This document shows, piece after piece, positions 35,951 through 49,821 of a DNA stretch of 64,000 bases. Position 1 is the first letter of the stretch, and each line of letters starts with the position of its first letter. A program made the position numbers and the translations under genes. Location of the stretch: positions 139,066,453-139,130,452 of the forward strand of contig QVOM02000034.1 in assembly GCA_003586115.2 (NCBI GenBank). Direction: 5' to 3'. The notes under the pieces were generated by a model. That model ran no database searches and was not told the DNA's origin. It saw only the letters and a program-made list of their open reading frames with translations. The stretch is from Salvator merianae (Eukaryota; Chordata; Lepidosauria; Squamata; Teiidae).

Positions 35951-36271
35951 CTGCTTCTCCAGTTAATGAGTTCCCCTTGTTGTTCTGCCCTTACTGAAAG
36001 GAAAGGCTTCCTCACATTCACCAGAATCTGCCCTATTGTAACTCAAATCTTCTGCACTCTGGAATGATAAGAGAGCAGGTTATGACCCTCGATGACCTCT
36101 TCTCAGGTGTATGAAGAGTTCCCCTTGGTTCTCTTTTCTCTTGGCAAAAGTGTTGCACTTTTGATTGTTACAGATTGTCACATGCATTGAGTTCTAGACA
36201 ATATGCTTTTTAAAAACTAATTAAGCTTATGGCAGCAGCTTAGAAGGGCAGAATGGTGATTGTCTACCTTT

Positions 36272-36660
36272 GGGCCTTTCTGCATAGACCATTAATATGG
36301 ATACTTAATATACTTCTTTGCTTCATAGATCTGCACGTTAGTGTGGCTCTAAGAGGTCATAGCCCCCACTGATCTGCTTTGTCTACATTAGACAGAGCAT
36401 GATCCAGATTAAGGAGACTTTAATCTGGATCACTGGTAGACCCATTTAATCCAGTCTATGAGTGGACCAGTGTAGCCCTAATCCGAAACATGGGAGGCAT
36501 GCAGAAGGCATACCTCCCATTTTCAGGACTACTCGGGAGGACACCTTTCAGTGGCGCAACATAGTGCACTACCGAAAACACTCCCCAGAGCCCAGGAACT
36601 TTTATTCCTAGCCCTTGGAGGTGTGATGATGATGTGATGGTCCAGCAGACCAGTCCTTGA
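36272..36660. mobile_element. DNA transposon fragment, GGGCCTTTCTGCA family
   Basis: Left end gggcctttctgcatagacc. The interior shares 'gacagagcatgatccagat' and 'aacatgggaggcatgcagaa' with 56508-57085 and the equivalent part of 26894-27580. No clear right end, so it is probably truncated near 36660. Confidence 0.6.
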
Positions 36661-38889
36661 CCTGACATAGTAATGGTTACTGATACCTCAGATTAAAAGG
36701 TGATTTCATGTGCAGTAGAAGGATCAGAGGCAGACTCTGCTCACAGGTGCCTGCTGCTACTGGTTTACGGAATGTGATTAATAGCTTTAAGGCATGCAAA
36801 TAATTGCATACCTGTGTACATACATCCCAATAAGAAGTGCTTCTAGATTATCAGTAATATAGCTTTAGAAACATTAGCCCTTCTTCCTCACATGCTAGAA
36901 ATGTCTGATGACTCAAGAACATAAGGGGCAGGCAGGCAATTTCAGTTTTCCATAAAATGAAATAGGAAATTAGAATTATATATATATTTCATTGATTAAA
37001 TATTTATCAAACAGAAGTTGATTGTTAAAGCACTGACTTTATTCTAATAACAAATCATATGTTGATTTTCCCCCACTGTCCATGATTTAATATTACATAG
37101 CAGTTTGCATGCGTAGGTGCTGTTCTGAGTATCTTCAGCACTTTCAGTCATTGCGGTTTTTTCTCTATACTTCAGTCCAGCTTGGGGATATATCCTGCTT
37201 GCCTCAATTGGAGTCAGTTATTTGGCTTAGAGTTTTAAAAGCCATAAAATTAGATGAAATAAAATTGGTGATGCTTGCAAAAGCTTCACTGCTACTTCTG
37301 CTTTATCCTCATTTCACTTACGTAAATGCTGTGGATTATGGGGTAAAGGAATCTTAATACCTTCATTCCGGAGAAATGATCATGATTAACTCTGGACAGT
37401 TATATTGCAGAAGTTCAAGATAATCAGATAGATCCTTTTGCTGACTCTTTCACCAATTATTTCTTCGTTATTTTATTTTATTTTATTTTATTGTATTGTA
37501 TTTTGAGGGAGAGTGTTTGCCATAGACTAACTTGCTTGTGATCTTCACTGTGAAAATGAACTGTATTACCTTGAGAAGCTTTTCTTTACAATTTAACAAC
37601 ACATAAAGTTGGAATCTTGTATACATTGCACCTAGTTCTGAGTGAAAACATAACACAGGATGCCCCAAGGAATCCTATTGTTTTTCAAAGGAAAGAGAAA
37701 CTAATTGGCGGTAGCTAAGATACTGAGCAGCAGTTCGTAACAGAAATGTATCTTGTTTCGTGGATGAACGTGTGAAATTAAAACACTGATGTGCTCCATC
37801 TTGCTAGCTGTTTGCTTTCAAATGTATATTATGTGACCATATTTATCCTTTAGTTTATATATGGTATTGAATCTTTTTACAGACTTGGAATTTGTAATAG
37901 GACACTTTTCTGATTGTCAGCTCTTACTTACTTCCCTCAGTTTCTTGGAGTAGAATTTAATCTTAAAATGTTTGCTGTCACAGTTTACTCTCATCCAGTT
38001 ATCCTAGTCAAGGGCTAACTTCCAATCTGCACAAACTGGAAAATCCAGATTAACTTGGGCCTGAATTGAGCAGGCACCCAGCTCAATTGTCTCAGTTACC
38101 TGGATTGTGTCAGTTTAGCTAACCACCCAAAGAGCAATCCTCCCTTTCCCCTTTGGATGCCCAGAGAAGTGGATGGGAGAAAGGCAAGGCAAAAAAGGCT
38201 GATTACACAGATCATCTGTTGTGTGGAGAGTCAGTCTTGCTCCCTGCCTTCTCACAGACACCACCAAGCAGACTGAACTGGATCCAACCTGGCATCTGGT
38301 CAATTCAGATTACATCCAACTTGGATGAAATTCGTCAGCTAGGGGTGAGGTCAACAACCTAATCCAAATCACGCACACCATTATCTGAGACTTTTACTGC
38401 ACGGGCAGATCTGTTAAGGGGTGATTTTGTGGATGTGGACATCTGCCGTTTCCATTGAGGGCCTCTGTGCCATGAGAATGTTATGGCAAGTAGTATTTGT
38501 ATGTGGTAATTAGCACAGCATTGATGGGCAGTAGGTAGGTAAATTGCTGGGAAGCTCTCTCCTTCCTAGAACCTTGCTTTACATCCTCCTTGTCTTATAG
38601 GATGCTATTCCTGTTTTGGCGTGTATTTAGATAGGAACATCTCTTTGCAATGTTAGTTCAAGTTTCCTGCACTTATTAAACAGTAGTACTGTATCTTATT
38701 TTATTTGAGGATGGGGGAAAATTTCATGGATAAGCGTGCTGTGCTTCTTCCAAAAGAACTAGCAATTGATAGAATATCTCAACGTATCTAAGTGCTTCCC
38801 TACCTTTAGCTGGTACTTATGGAAGCTCTATGGCTATGCTTCTTAGCAGTCCAAAGAGATAGACGATTTAAGTATCGACACTAAGTACA
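36661..38889. other. NOS1AP: Intron 1 sequence without recognised features
   Basis: Includes (TTTTA)n at 37468-37500. 37998-38460 is GC-richer and may be a further decayed DNA transposon, but I could not pair its ends. Confidence 0.4.
37468..37500. repeat. (TTTTA)n microsatellite
   Basis: TTTTA units with two TTGTA variants at the end. Confidence 0.85.
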
Positions 38890-39085
38890 GTATGAACTGT
38901 AATTTATGATTGCTTATTGTTTTGATTGTTATGTTATAAATTGTTATGATTGTTAGATTGTTTTGTGGTGCATTTTAGAATTTCCTTTTCCTTTGCTTTC
39001 ATTTTGTTTGTTGTATTATTGTTTTTGTGAACCGTCCTGAGGCCATGCATAGGGTGGCATATAAATATCAAATCAAATGTTAAAA
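38890..39085 (+). repeat. L2-like LINE/SINE 3' tail
   Basis: T-rich stretch ending 'gtgaaccgtcctgaggccat' and 'agggtggcatataaatatca', the typical end of L2-clade LINEs and the SINEs that share their tail. Confidence 0.65.
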
Positions 39086-41049
39086 TATGCTGTAACTTAA
39101 AACATCCAAACCTTAGGAGCCCTACAACAAGTTCTAGTTACACCATGACCCATGCCATTTGTGGCTTCACAGATCTCACAGATGGGATAATGAGAGAGAC
39201 TTGTCCTTGTAACTCATATGTAACTTATATCTTTGGCTTCTTTTTTCTTTTGCAGAAACCAATACTTCGACAATATTTGGGAAGGTGGGAGTAGGGGTCT
39301 AGAATGCCTGTCTCTGCTTTCAGAATTTCAGCGCACATGAGGATTCTCAGTGCCCTCACAGAGGCCTGTTCATTTCAGAATGCAGAAACAGCTAACAAGA
39401 ACAAAACGATGAGCAAATATTGGCTAAATGAACAGAAGTGAAGACTGGAGTCTGCTTCAGTGGTTGAAGGAATTCTGTCTTTCTACCACTGCTGTGTCTT
39501 GGTTGTTGCTGAAGGGACCAGGACTGTGTTTTCCAAACCTTTGTGGCATGATAACTTCTCTGTGGGTTTCTTGACAAAGATAAGGAAGTGGTCTTAGCTC
39601 TGCCCCTGAGCTAAGGCTGCTCTCTTTGATAATCCACTAACTTGTAATTATTTTACCCTTATACAGTGATCAGTTTTATAGATGGATTTTATAGTAAAAA
39701 TTAGTCTTCTTCAGTTTGAGAATCAGGGTACCAGATTGAGACAGATCATGATTACAGTAATCTCTCACTATCTGCTTGGATTAGGTTCCTAGAAAATCTC
39801 ATGAATTTCCAATTGTTCAAGTGGGAAAATGGAGATTAGGAGAAATTGCACCTGAAAACTCCATAGAAAAAAACCCCAAAGCAAGTATGCAGGATGTGTC
39901 TAATGCCTCACAACGTCGAAGGAGTTTTTGCGAGATAGATGCAGCTGAGGCTGTGTTTGTGTGAATGCAACTTGCCTTATAAGTGTCCTAGAGGCACATC
40001 CACAGTTGCCTGTCTTGATGTTAGCACAGGTGTGAATTGGATTCATAGTGGATCTACTTCCAGGTGTCCTGTCTCATACGCCATATTTCTGGGCAACAGG
40101 AAGCATCCAGAAGATGGAGCTCACTCAGTTATCAGATCTCTTACAATGGGGCAGTTTGAACACCCACCTGGGCATCCTTAGTGTTCTCAGATGCTGCACA
40201 CGTATGTGCAGTATAAATCTGTGTGTGGATGCAGCCATAGTTTATCAGAAGTGCCAAAATTGGCAGTGCCAGAACTGTCCAAAGTAATCAAATCATCAGT
40301 GTCAACACCCTGGGCACCCCTGAAAAGGGGAAGGAAGGTGCCATTCTCTTGTGCTAACTTGCACATATGCATGCCGCAGAATTAAAAACTCTGTACAACC
40401 CCACAGATGCAGCTATTTACAGTGTGATTCACAAATGAAATGTGACAAATATAACGTTCAGTCTAGGAATTTAGGGAATTTTGCAAATGAAGACTCAAAA
40501 GTGTCAGATTGTGCCTTCTTCCTCTTCAGGGTGACACAACTTTGCCTTGTTGCTTTTGACTGATGTATTTTCCATTTTTATTTCCATGCTTTTATACATA
40601 AGTTCCTCTGACATCTTTGTTTCCAAATGAGGGGTTTTCCCAGAAATTCTTGGTTGAGCTGTATGCAACCTTTTGATTACCTTGTTAAGGCTTTAGGGAC
40701 TAACCATTCCCTCTTCTGTATCATTCATCTTTTTTAAAAATCTCAAAATACTGATGCTGGCAAGCAGACTGTTTCTGTTGTGCCCAAAGTTTGTCAGGAT
40801 CCATGTTCTGTAGGTGGTAATAAGAGTTTGTTTTTAGAAGTAGCAATCAGCAGAAATTTTGGTATGTTAGAAACACTCCAATTGTGTTTCCCCTTTTGTC
40901 ACTTTTTTTTAAAATAGGAAACCCATTTCTTTTTTATATGGAATCATAGGGAACCCATTTTTTTTTAATAGGGAACCATAGGGAACCCGTCTTCCTTGAG
41001 ACAGAGTGGTGGAGTAGGGTATATCTCTGCTTTTATATTTCTGGTTTAC
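39086..41049. other. NOS1AP: Intron 1 sequence without recognised features
   Basis: No exon or repeat that I can name. Near-duplicate phrases at 40917-40990 (three variants of 'gggaacccatt') form a small local tandem duplication. Confidence 0.4.
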
Positions 41050-41240
41050 GCTGTGTTCACATGCAGTTTTAAAAACACCTCTGAAATGGTTTAGAGACAG
41101 GTGAGATCATTCACACGCCAGTCCCTCCCCCAACAAACATTCTAGAATAGGTGTATTAGAGATGGGATGAGAATACAAGTGCTATATGCTACTGTCTCCA
41201 GCATTTTTGAGAGACTTTTTGTTATGTGTGAACACAGCCT
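41050..41240. mobile_element. MITE, AGGCTGTG-type inverted ends (copy 3)
   Basis: The complement of the right end is aggctgtgttcacacataac; the left end reads gctgtgttcacatgcag. It is 191 bp and non-coding, in the opposite orientation to copies 1 and 2, whose left ends match its right end. Confidence 0.7.
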
Positions 41241-41284
41241 CAATTTCTACATATCATAAGCAGTAAGCAGTCACACATAATGTG

Positions 41285-42640
41285 CTTGCTTACCATTTAG
41301 CTTCCATGGATGGGTTGATTGTACCACCACTGTCCAATGGTTTCATTGTGTATTTTGTCATAGATTTAAATTGTGGCATAGGCAACAGATGTGGAACACC
41401 TCAAGCCTTTTCAAATAGGTCTTTCATGAGGTCTTTGATTCTGCACCATACAGCAGCACTGACAGGACTGATGATTGGTGTATGTGCCTTTTGGTAGTAA
41501 TGCTTACAATGATTTTCGCTAGAGGCACCATGACAGTTTTCCAAAGATTGCTGCAGCCTAACCAGTTTGATTGTTGACATCAGCTGATGTTGATATTTTC
41601 TGTCCTTGAGTGATTGAACTAAGATATTTGAACTGGTTAACTTTCTTAAATTTGGTACCTTCTAAGTGTTTGACTGCTCCAGAACCATCTGCTACAAGCA
41701 CCTTGGTCCTGTTAGTGTTTATAGTTAAGTCACATGGATAAGCATATTTTTTACATCAAGGATAATTTTAGAGGCCACTTCTTCACTGTTTTCAAAGATC
41801 TTGCTGTTATCTGCAAACATAAGATCTATGCTATACCATCCATATCCAGTTTTAACGCTGTGCCAACCAGTAAAGGCTTTTCACATGAGTCCATTGACCA
41901 CTGTGTTGAACAATAGCAGAGATATGACACAGCCTTGCCTCACAAACTAGAAAGTCTTCAGACGTTTCGTTGTGGACACAAACAGTGTCTCTTGATCCTT
42001 CATAAATCTCTTGCATGAGGTGCACTGTCTTTGTAGACACACCTTCTGCAACAAGCATCTCTGTGATGAAGGCCAGTGGACACTGTTGAATGCAGCTGTG
42101 TGAGCACAATGAATACAGCAATGAGCCACTTCCCAGGTTTGATGCATTCCTTGAGCACTTATCATAGTAAAAATTTGTATTGTGTTTCTATTGTATAGTT
42201 TTTGGTATGTTTTGTAAGCCGCCCTGGGACCCTTCGGTATAGGGCAGGGTAGAAATTGAAATTAAAGTAAAAAGTAAAGTATTGTAGCATCCTCTTCTGG
42301 CCTGAAGCCTGCTGTTCTTCTAAGACCAGTCATCTCAACTTTTTTTGGAGCCTCTGCTGGATGACTTTCAGTGACACCTTGCCCATGATTGACAACAGGC
42401 TTATCCCACAGCAAATCTTGCACTCCTGGCTATTTCCTTTCTTGAAAAGTGGAACTACTGCTGTCTGTTTCCATCCACTTCATATCTCATTTGGCTGTCA
42501 GATTAATCAGATCAAGCAAGGACGATAAATCAGTGGATTGATATCAACCGTTAGTACTTCATCTGCTCCCACAGTGTTTCATTTGGTGGATGGCAGCTTT
42601 TATGTCCGGAATGCTGACTTCTCTGGAGCCATCTGTAACT
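41285..42640 (-). pseudogene. Non-LTR reverse transcriptase fossil
   Basis: On the - strand, in order: 'EVSIPDIKAAIHQMKHCGS' (near 42625, the pre-RT helix), then 'GFRPEEDA' near 42295, then 'RQGCVISLLLFNTVVNGLM' and 'SIDLMFADNSKIFENSEEV' (about 41800-41950; the FADN would be the catalytic Y/FADD with the last Asp changed), then 'FKYLSSITQG' and a decayed C-terminus to about 41290. Many stops and shifts. The clade is uncertain (RTE-, Jockey- or R-like). An unrelated L2-type tail is inserted in the middle. Confidence 0.65.
42160..42285 (+). repeat. L2-like/SINE 3' tail inserted in the RT fossil
   Basis: 'tttgtaagccgccctgggac', 'ccttcggtatagggcaggg' and an aaattgaaattaaag tail, in the + orientation opposite to the surrounding fossil. 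It interrupts the RT between its fingers and palm parts. Confidence 0.65.
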
Positions 42641-45299
42641 CCCCTTCTGGGGCAGGGCAGTTATAAAAGAGTCTAATACACCTATGTCTACAATCTCCCC
42701 GTTCTATTTCAGAATTCATAAATGTGCCATCTACTTTCCTGATATTGCCACTGTGTCATCTTTTTCTAAGGCAGCAAAATGTGCTATAGACATGATGTTC
42801 ATGGCAATGCATGGATTCCTGAAGTTCCTCTGTTTTGGCTTAGTAGACATTTGTTGCTCTTTGAGCTGGTTATGGAGTAGCTTGTTAAGCTGTCAGTAGT
42901 AAGGTATGTTTTTCGTATGCACTGTTTTAATCTGCTAGCATCAGGTATCCAAATCGATTTTGCTAAAGGAGAAGCTGCTTTGGCGCATTCGTGAAGTATT
43001 CTGCAACCTGCAGCATTTAATCATCTATTTATCTCCTTGGGATGTGTTTGCTTTTTAGTAAGCTCATTGCAGTCGGAATTGTAGGCGAGTATATGTAACA
43101 TGCAGGCCAAGTGGAAGAAAGAAGCAAGACCCACGGTTCAAGGAACAATAATAATAATAGATTATGCACAGTTATATATATTGGAGGGGATGACGCTTGC
43201 AGTGGGGAAGGAACAAGGCTCTGACTGGAGTCTTGTCTTTGGTCTCTCCAAATCACACTTTGATGCACAACGGATCAAAGAAACTATCTGGAGAGATCAG
43301 AAGAAAGCTTCTAATTGGAGCCCTTTTCTTCTCCTCTTCCTCTGCCCTGCCAGATCTGCTGCATCAATCACACCAGCGTGCAGGTGTGTGAGGGAAAGAG
43401 ATGCACACATACTAGACTGCAACCCTGTTTCACACACACTCACAGGCGCACGAAACTAGGAAGCTACCTGTGGAACAAGGTTGTACTGTAGGAAGTTCCA
43501 TCAGTCAACCGTACACACGCAACATTTCACACTCAATACTTCCATTTCTTCTTTCTTGCTTCAGAATTGCCACTTAGGGACCCCAGAGTTAGTTAAGTGC
43601 TTGTCACTTGATCTGACAGCATCTGTGCATAAAGTAACTTTTTTTCCATTAAAAACTTTTTCTTTCAGTAAAGAACAACAATACACAAAGTAAACAACAA
43701 ACTTGATCAGCAAGACTGTAGAGTGAGAAGAGTGTACAGATACTGAATTATTGGTGTGGGAAAGCATGGATTGTTGATGGAATGGATTACTATTCTTCTG
43801 AATTGCTCCCAAGCAAAACTTCAATGGATGTAGTAACATTTTAAAATACAGTATGGTTATTATTGTACATTTAAATTTCACAAAAATGCTTTGCTAAAAT
43901 ATTTCTGCATACAGTTCTTCCACACTATCAGGTCTTAGTTAATTACTACTTCTTCCTTTCTAATTGCCATTTCTTATGAATTTGTATTCCTGTTCCAAAG
44001 GAAGGAACAACAACAAAAAATTCTGAAAAAAAGATAATCATGTTTCGTTTTGTTACCTGGTTTGTAGCACTGCAAAGCTCACAGTTTTTCTCAAGGATGC
44101 GAGTATGTTACTATCTCTCATTCAGAATAGTTTATTTCATTCTCCTTGCATCAGGATTTTGTAAAGCACAATTGCTGTTTGGTGAGAAATAATATCTCCC
44201 ATAATGTGCCTTGTGTATGTCAATGTTTCTGTTTCGATTTCCATTTGGGAAATCATGCTGGTGTCCCGGTCAAGAAATAAAACTTGAGAATGAAAGCAGT
44301 AGTTCCTTTTAGGGAGGAAATACTTCACAAAATTCTGTTCAAAGGGAGTCTTATGACATGCTGTGCTCCTTTCTTTCTCTGTTTTCCCCAATTTCCTTTG
44401 AAAACCTTTGGCTGTCTCCTAGTTGGATGTTCATGAGGATGAAATATGAAACTAAATGGAGTTGCAGAAACTCTTGTTAAAGTTAAGGAACAAAGCATGC
44501 TTTCAAGGGTGCAGGTTAAACTTGCCCTTTGGGTTGCTTCCTGCATAAATGCTGTAGTTCCATGCTACCAACTTAATTTCTTAAGTCAATAAATTAAAAT
44601 TTATATTCTAATTCTGATACGACTGTTGAAGGAATCATAAGATAGGAAGCTGCATGCAGGAATCTGAATCAAGGCATCACCAGTAAGTAGCCATCAAGCC
44701 TCCATTCTAACAACATGCAATACGGTGGGGTCTCTGAGGGGTGGTATGGGTTGCTGAGCTAAACTTGCTATAAGGAATCGTTTCTTGATTCTCAGCCAGA
44801 ATCCTAATTGTAACTTAATCTATTACTCTGACTGCTGTGTTCTGGGATGATTATCAAGGCTACCACCCAGGTCCCTGGCTAGATAAGGGAAGGATACACA
44901 GGCCTCTATTGTGAAGCAACGGATTGGTTTATTGATAAGAAACCACACTGTATATTTGCACTTATGCGATTGTATACTTCAACACTTACCGCTCCCGTCC
45001 CGTCCCGTCCCGTCCAGTCCCCCAGTCCCCTGTCTAAAAATTCTCATATCTTCCCTTCTTTCCCAAGCTCTGATCTTGGAGAGCTCTCCAGCACAGTCAA
45101 ATATTTACTCACCAGTCCTTATCTCCCTGTACCATGAGATCTCAGAGTTGATGAAGGAAGCCAAAATACAGGGCCATGCATTTTGTACAGAGGAAGATGG
45201 CAATACAGATGCTGTTCTCACAAAGATAGAAAGAACTGACAACATCACCCTCCCTGCCCCCCAACGGAGACCAAGGGGTTCCTTCTGTTGGTGGATTTG
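42641..45299. other. NOS1AP: Intron 1 sequence without recognised features
   Basis: No exon found. A short (CGTCC)n run lies at about 44994-45020. Confidence 0.4.
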
Positions 45300-47140
45300 A
45301 AAGATACATGCCAACATCTCCAATTGAGGGGGTGCACAGGCGATTCCTTTGCCTGTGCCTTTTCGGGCAGGACCCTGAACTAAACCTCTCTCAGGGGCTT
45401 GAAAGGGAGCTGCCTGAGGGCTGTCGACACCTGGTTAAGCCTCCAGGAAGGTAATCTGTGACTAAGTGCAGGCACTTGGCCTTTGACCCCTTCAAGAAGG
45501 TCCTCGTGTGTACATTTGCAAACAGGGATGAACCTCCAGCCACATCCAGGATGGCAGGCAGGTCTGCCATTTGTCTACACAGGGTGTTAGAAATGAGGCC
45601 TTCTTTCAGACCTTCTTGGAGGAAGGAGAGTACCACCTGTGTCGATGTCTGCAGAGAATCTACCCCCCTTCTCTTGCATCATTTAACAAGTGCCCTACAC
45701 ATAGAAGCATAGATACATCTTATGGAAGGCCTTGTGACCTCTAGCGTGGTGCTGGAGAAACCGAAGACCTATTAGGTGGACAGATTCAATGGCCATATGG
45801 TCAAACAGAGCCATGCCAAGTCCAGATGTCTGATTTTCCCCTGGGACAGCAGGTCCTTCTCCAGTGGCAGCTCCTATGGATGGAGAAAACACATCTCCAT
45901 CAACATCAAGTCCGCTTGGCCAGAAGCAGGTGACTAGGGTACCTCGCTTCCATACCCTCTGTGCCAATTTGTTGATCAGAGGGGTTGGGAGTAAGACATG
46001 GAACAGTCCTTGTGGCCAGGGACAAGAGAGAGTATCCACCCAACTTGCACTGGTTCCCTGTTCTGTGAGAGGAAGGAATGGACCTTGGATTTTTCTGTTG
46101 CCACACAGGTCCATCATCAGCCTCCTGAAGCATGTCTGGATGTCCTGAAACATGTTGGGGGAAAGTCTTCAACCCCTGTCACTGGCCTTTCCTCTGCTTA
46201 AGGCATCAGACATACCATTATACCCTTTATGTGAAGGGTTGTGATGGAAATGTGGGTCTGAGCCCACTTGAATATTTGATTGGACAGCTCCTGCAAAAGA
46301 GAAGAGTGTGTTTTCCTCTCTGTTGATATGTGCCTTGGCCATGACACTGTCCATCAAGACCAAAACGTGAGTGTCTCTGATGAGGGGCAAAAACTCTTGA
46401 AGTATTAAGAATATTGCTCTGAGTTCCAGCCAGTTGATGCTATAATCCTTCTCCTGAGGGCCCCTTTGGCCCCCTGCTGAAACCAGAGGGGTGCATCTGA
46501 AGTCACTACTACCTTCACTGGATCTGGTAGGCATTGCCCTCGTTGCAGATTGGAGAGCTGCGTCTACCAACTGTGGCAAACCACATCTGGAAGGCAAACC
46601 ATAACTGCCCTCCAGAAAGCAATTTCAGAGGCCCAGGAACCTGGCCAAATACTTCTCCAGGGTTAATTTGGTCTTCCACAGGGAATAGGTAACTCTCCCA
46701 TCGTTTTGCCCTAGACCTACTCATATATTGGAGAGGATATGGCACTCTCTGGGCATGACAAGAGCCTTATGAATTTACATCTGAAGGATGGCTGGGGTGA
46801 AGAGGTCAGACTTCCTGTTTATTCACTTCCTCCCAGGGAAATTGAGTCTTGTGGCCTCTTCTAGACCGAAAGTGGGGTGGATCAGTGCATGCATCATTTT
46901 GGCATATAGCTCTCAGGGGAAGCCTCAGTTCTCTAATATCACAGTGCACTCTATCAGATCAATGGCAGCGGCAGTAGCCTTTGCTATAAACACATCCATT
47001 GGGAACATATGTAGATCAGCTGCAGGTAAGGCACCTTCCACTTTTTCTACATTTTATAGACTGAATTTGTACAGGTCAGCTGAGGCAGCCTTCAGTAATA
47101 ATTCCTTATAATTAGTGTGTCTCTCAGCAGAGGGCCACAA
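45300..47140 (-). pseudogene. DIRS-like tyrosine-recombinase retrotransposon, degraded
   Basis: On the - strand an RT remnant (46600-46900) leads into an RNase H-like part with 'INWLELRAIFLILQEFLPLI', 'HVLVLMDSVMAKAHINREE' and 'GYNGMSDALSRGK' (46170-46450). Next come 'CPWPQGLFHVLLPTPLINKL' (about 46000) and the N-terminal part of a tyrosine recombinase, 'VVLSFLQEGLKEGLISNTL' and 'RTFLKGSKAK' (45480-45640). RT, RNase H, then recombinase is the DIRS order. The catalytic R-H-R-Y part of the recombinase is not visible, and no terminal repeats were found. Multiple frameshifts; inactive. Confidence 0.78.
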
Positions 47141-49173
47141 GAAGTTCTGGTTGGCGCTTACCATGAGTTGTCTCTCTCATGGCCCATAATGCTAAGTCTG
47201 AATTGCCCCACTCGAAGGCTAAAGGTGGTGTGCCCAGGGGAGTGGATGGGGCTCTGGGAGGGCAGGCTCTCTTCTTCTTTCTCCTTTCTGGCCAAAACTG
47301 ACACCATCATGCACCTCCAAAGAAGGCTTTGACAGAACTGAGGCCAGAGGAGTTGGGGCTTCTCCTCTATGTACTACATACTCTTTCCACTTCTTCTGTG
47401 TGCTTGACGACAGGCCACAAGAAAAACAATCCACAGTAAGTGCTAGCTGGCCCTTTATCACAGATTTCAGGATAAAATACAGTAAGAACAAAATCATATT
47501 GATGCTTTGAAATAGTAAATCTTGCATTAAAAACAAATAGTTAAAAACAATAACCCAGGCAGTGATTTCATCAATAAGCAGGAAACGCAGCAGTAGGATG
47601 GGGAGGCAGTAGGGGAGGGGCGAGTCTTCAGTTAAAGTTTCACTTTTAATCCCTCTGAACCTCATTTTGATCCAGAGAGATCAAAGGCGAGGGTTCAGTC
47701 AACTGACTTATTTTAAGGGAAGTTACCTATAGCAATAGCAAAAACTAAACATGACCCAGTAGGAGATTGGCAAGCAGTGAAGTTCCTAAATAAAGATACC
47801 AGGTAGTCCAGTCAGGAACAGACCTTCAGTCACTGTAGCTGGGCTACCCTTGCTAAAATGGGCTGTAGTTGATATATCAAATGAGCCACCAAGGTCATCT
47901 CTAGTAACTGGGGTGCTTCCAGCAGCACCCCCACACTATGTACTTTCTCTTTTGGGGTGTGTGCATAACCCTATTTGGAACACGTCGTCCAGGTTCTGGA
48001 GTTAAGAACCACCCCTTGTGATGATTCACTTTACTAACCTTCAAAACTCTGCCATGTGGGCATGCCTTAGACATAGTAGAAATACAGAGCTCTATGTCAT
48101 TTGTATACAGGTCATGTGCCAAACATCAGACCTCCTAGTGGTTGTTCCCAAGAATTTCATGTAGATGTTATACAGCATTAGAAAAGGAATGAAATCCTGC
48201 AGTGGTTGAGAATGCAACCACCAGGAAACTGAGGTCCAATCTTGCAGCGCTACCTACCCAAACCAACCGTATAGCTTGGAACAGAAACAGTCTAGCGTAG
48301 AGCCTCCCATTTCTCATGTCCACTAAGATACTGTCAGTGGTGGTATCAGAAGCCAGTGGGAAGTTGGAGCATAAGCAACAGAGTGGTATCGCTCATATGC
48401 TATGTATTTCCTAAGCTTAAAACAACTAAGGCTAAGACTATTGTCCCACAGTTTCAGTTAGGGACCTTGTTGGGAAACCTGGCTGCCTAAATCTTGTGGA
48501 GATGACTGAATACTTCTGAAAATCCTAGGATTTATTAGCTTGTGTATTGGGCATAACAGCATTAACTGTGCTTGAATCCATCTAGCATTACATGACATTT
48601 TTTGTCTTCTTTCTGTTGCTATCAGCCATATTCACCTTCTCCAGTTTGCACATTTTGTCTCTTTGTTTCTTTAGTTCAGTAAATACAAAACTGGGAAGAG
48701 CTTTCTTTCTCAAGTGTCGTAGCATAATCGGACTTACATTCACCAATTGAACCTGGCTAATGAAATCATTATTCTGAAGTTTAATTTTAGTAAGGTTGTA
48801 TTGCAAGTACTGTTGGGCAAAAAGTGGTATGTGTGTGTTTTCAACTATCGATTGCAGAATAAGAATAAATCAGGAGACTGGTTTGCTGGGTAGGATAAGA
48901 AATCCTTAATTCCACAGTACTAGCAGTGCAGGAAGATATCGATGATCACAACTGGAAGCATGCGAAGAATCTAATTCTCCTTGATTGACTGGGACTTTGC
49001 TTAGAATTAACTCTCGTTAGGATCTTTATCACAGGCATTGGCAATTAAGGCTTGTTTCTTACTGAGCAAGATAAAGATCAAGAATGTGAAGTATGTAACA
49101 AAAAATAAGAATATATTTGTATATTACATCAAAAATTGGAAATAATAAAATGCAAATATAATACCAGTATACA

Positions 49174-49208
49174 GTGTGTGTGTGGAGAGAGAGAGAGAGA
49201 GAGAGAGA
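49174..49208. repeat. (TG)n(GA)n microsatellite
   Basis: Short TG run followed by twelve GA units. Confidence 0.9.
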
Positions 49209-49821
49209 ATCTCCCTTTCTTTGGTCCCTTAAGCTCCACTTAATTAGAAGTTGAGGTTTCAATTTCATCCTCTTCTTTAACAGCATTTGTAGCAAAATGT
49301 GATGCAATGTATGACAAAGAAATATGGATGACCTTTCTCAGCTTTTATCCAACTAACATCATCATTAATTAAAATCCTTGGGAAAAGGATCCTACGGTTT
49401 CCTTGAGCCCAAATCTTTTTCTGAAAGATGTGGCTTTAATCTTCTACCACTGGTTATAATTTCCTGCCACCATGGTGAATGTCAATTTCTGCCTCTTGTA
49501 TGTCTCATGTGTCGCATTTTAGATAGCTAGAAGCAATCATTTACCCAACAGTACAGATCTAATTTTCTGTTATCAGCACCAGGGACCTCTGTAAAAATTA
49601 TGCCCCCCCTGCAACAAATTTTGATAAGAAGCCCACCTCTCTGAGAGCTGATTTTTAAAAAATGTTATATCATCATCTCCTACAATACTGTCCCCTAGAA
49701 ATCACATACCCCAATACATACCCCCCCTCCCCCGTTGGTCACCCTAATCAGCACTGTTACCTCACAGAAGTTGCCTTAAATGAGATGTTGTTTAAGCTGA
49801 TACTACTTCTTCTGAAAAGAT

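Noticed and set aside
37998..38460. GC-richer block considered as another inverted-repeat transposon
   Set aside because: Its ends could not be paired convincingly, so it was left unannotated.
46169..46597. 142-residue - strand frame considered as a host gene exon
   Set aside because: It contains the INWLELRAIFLIL and SDALSR motifs of DIRS-type RNase H and lies in register with other DIRS pieces.
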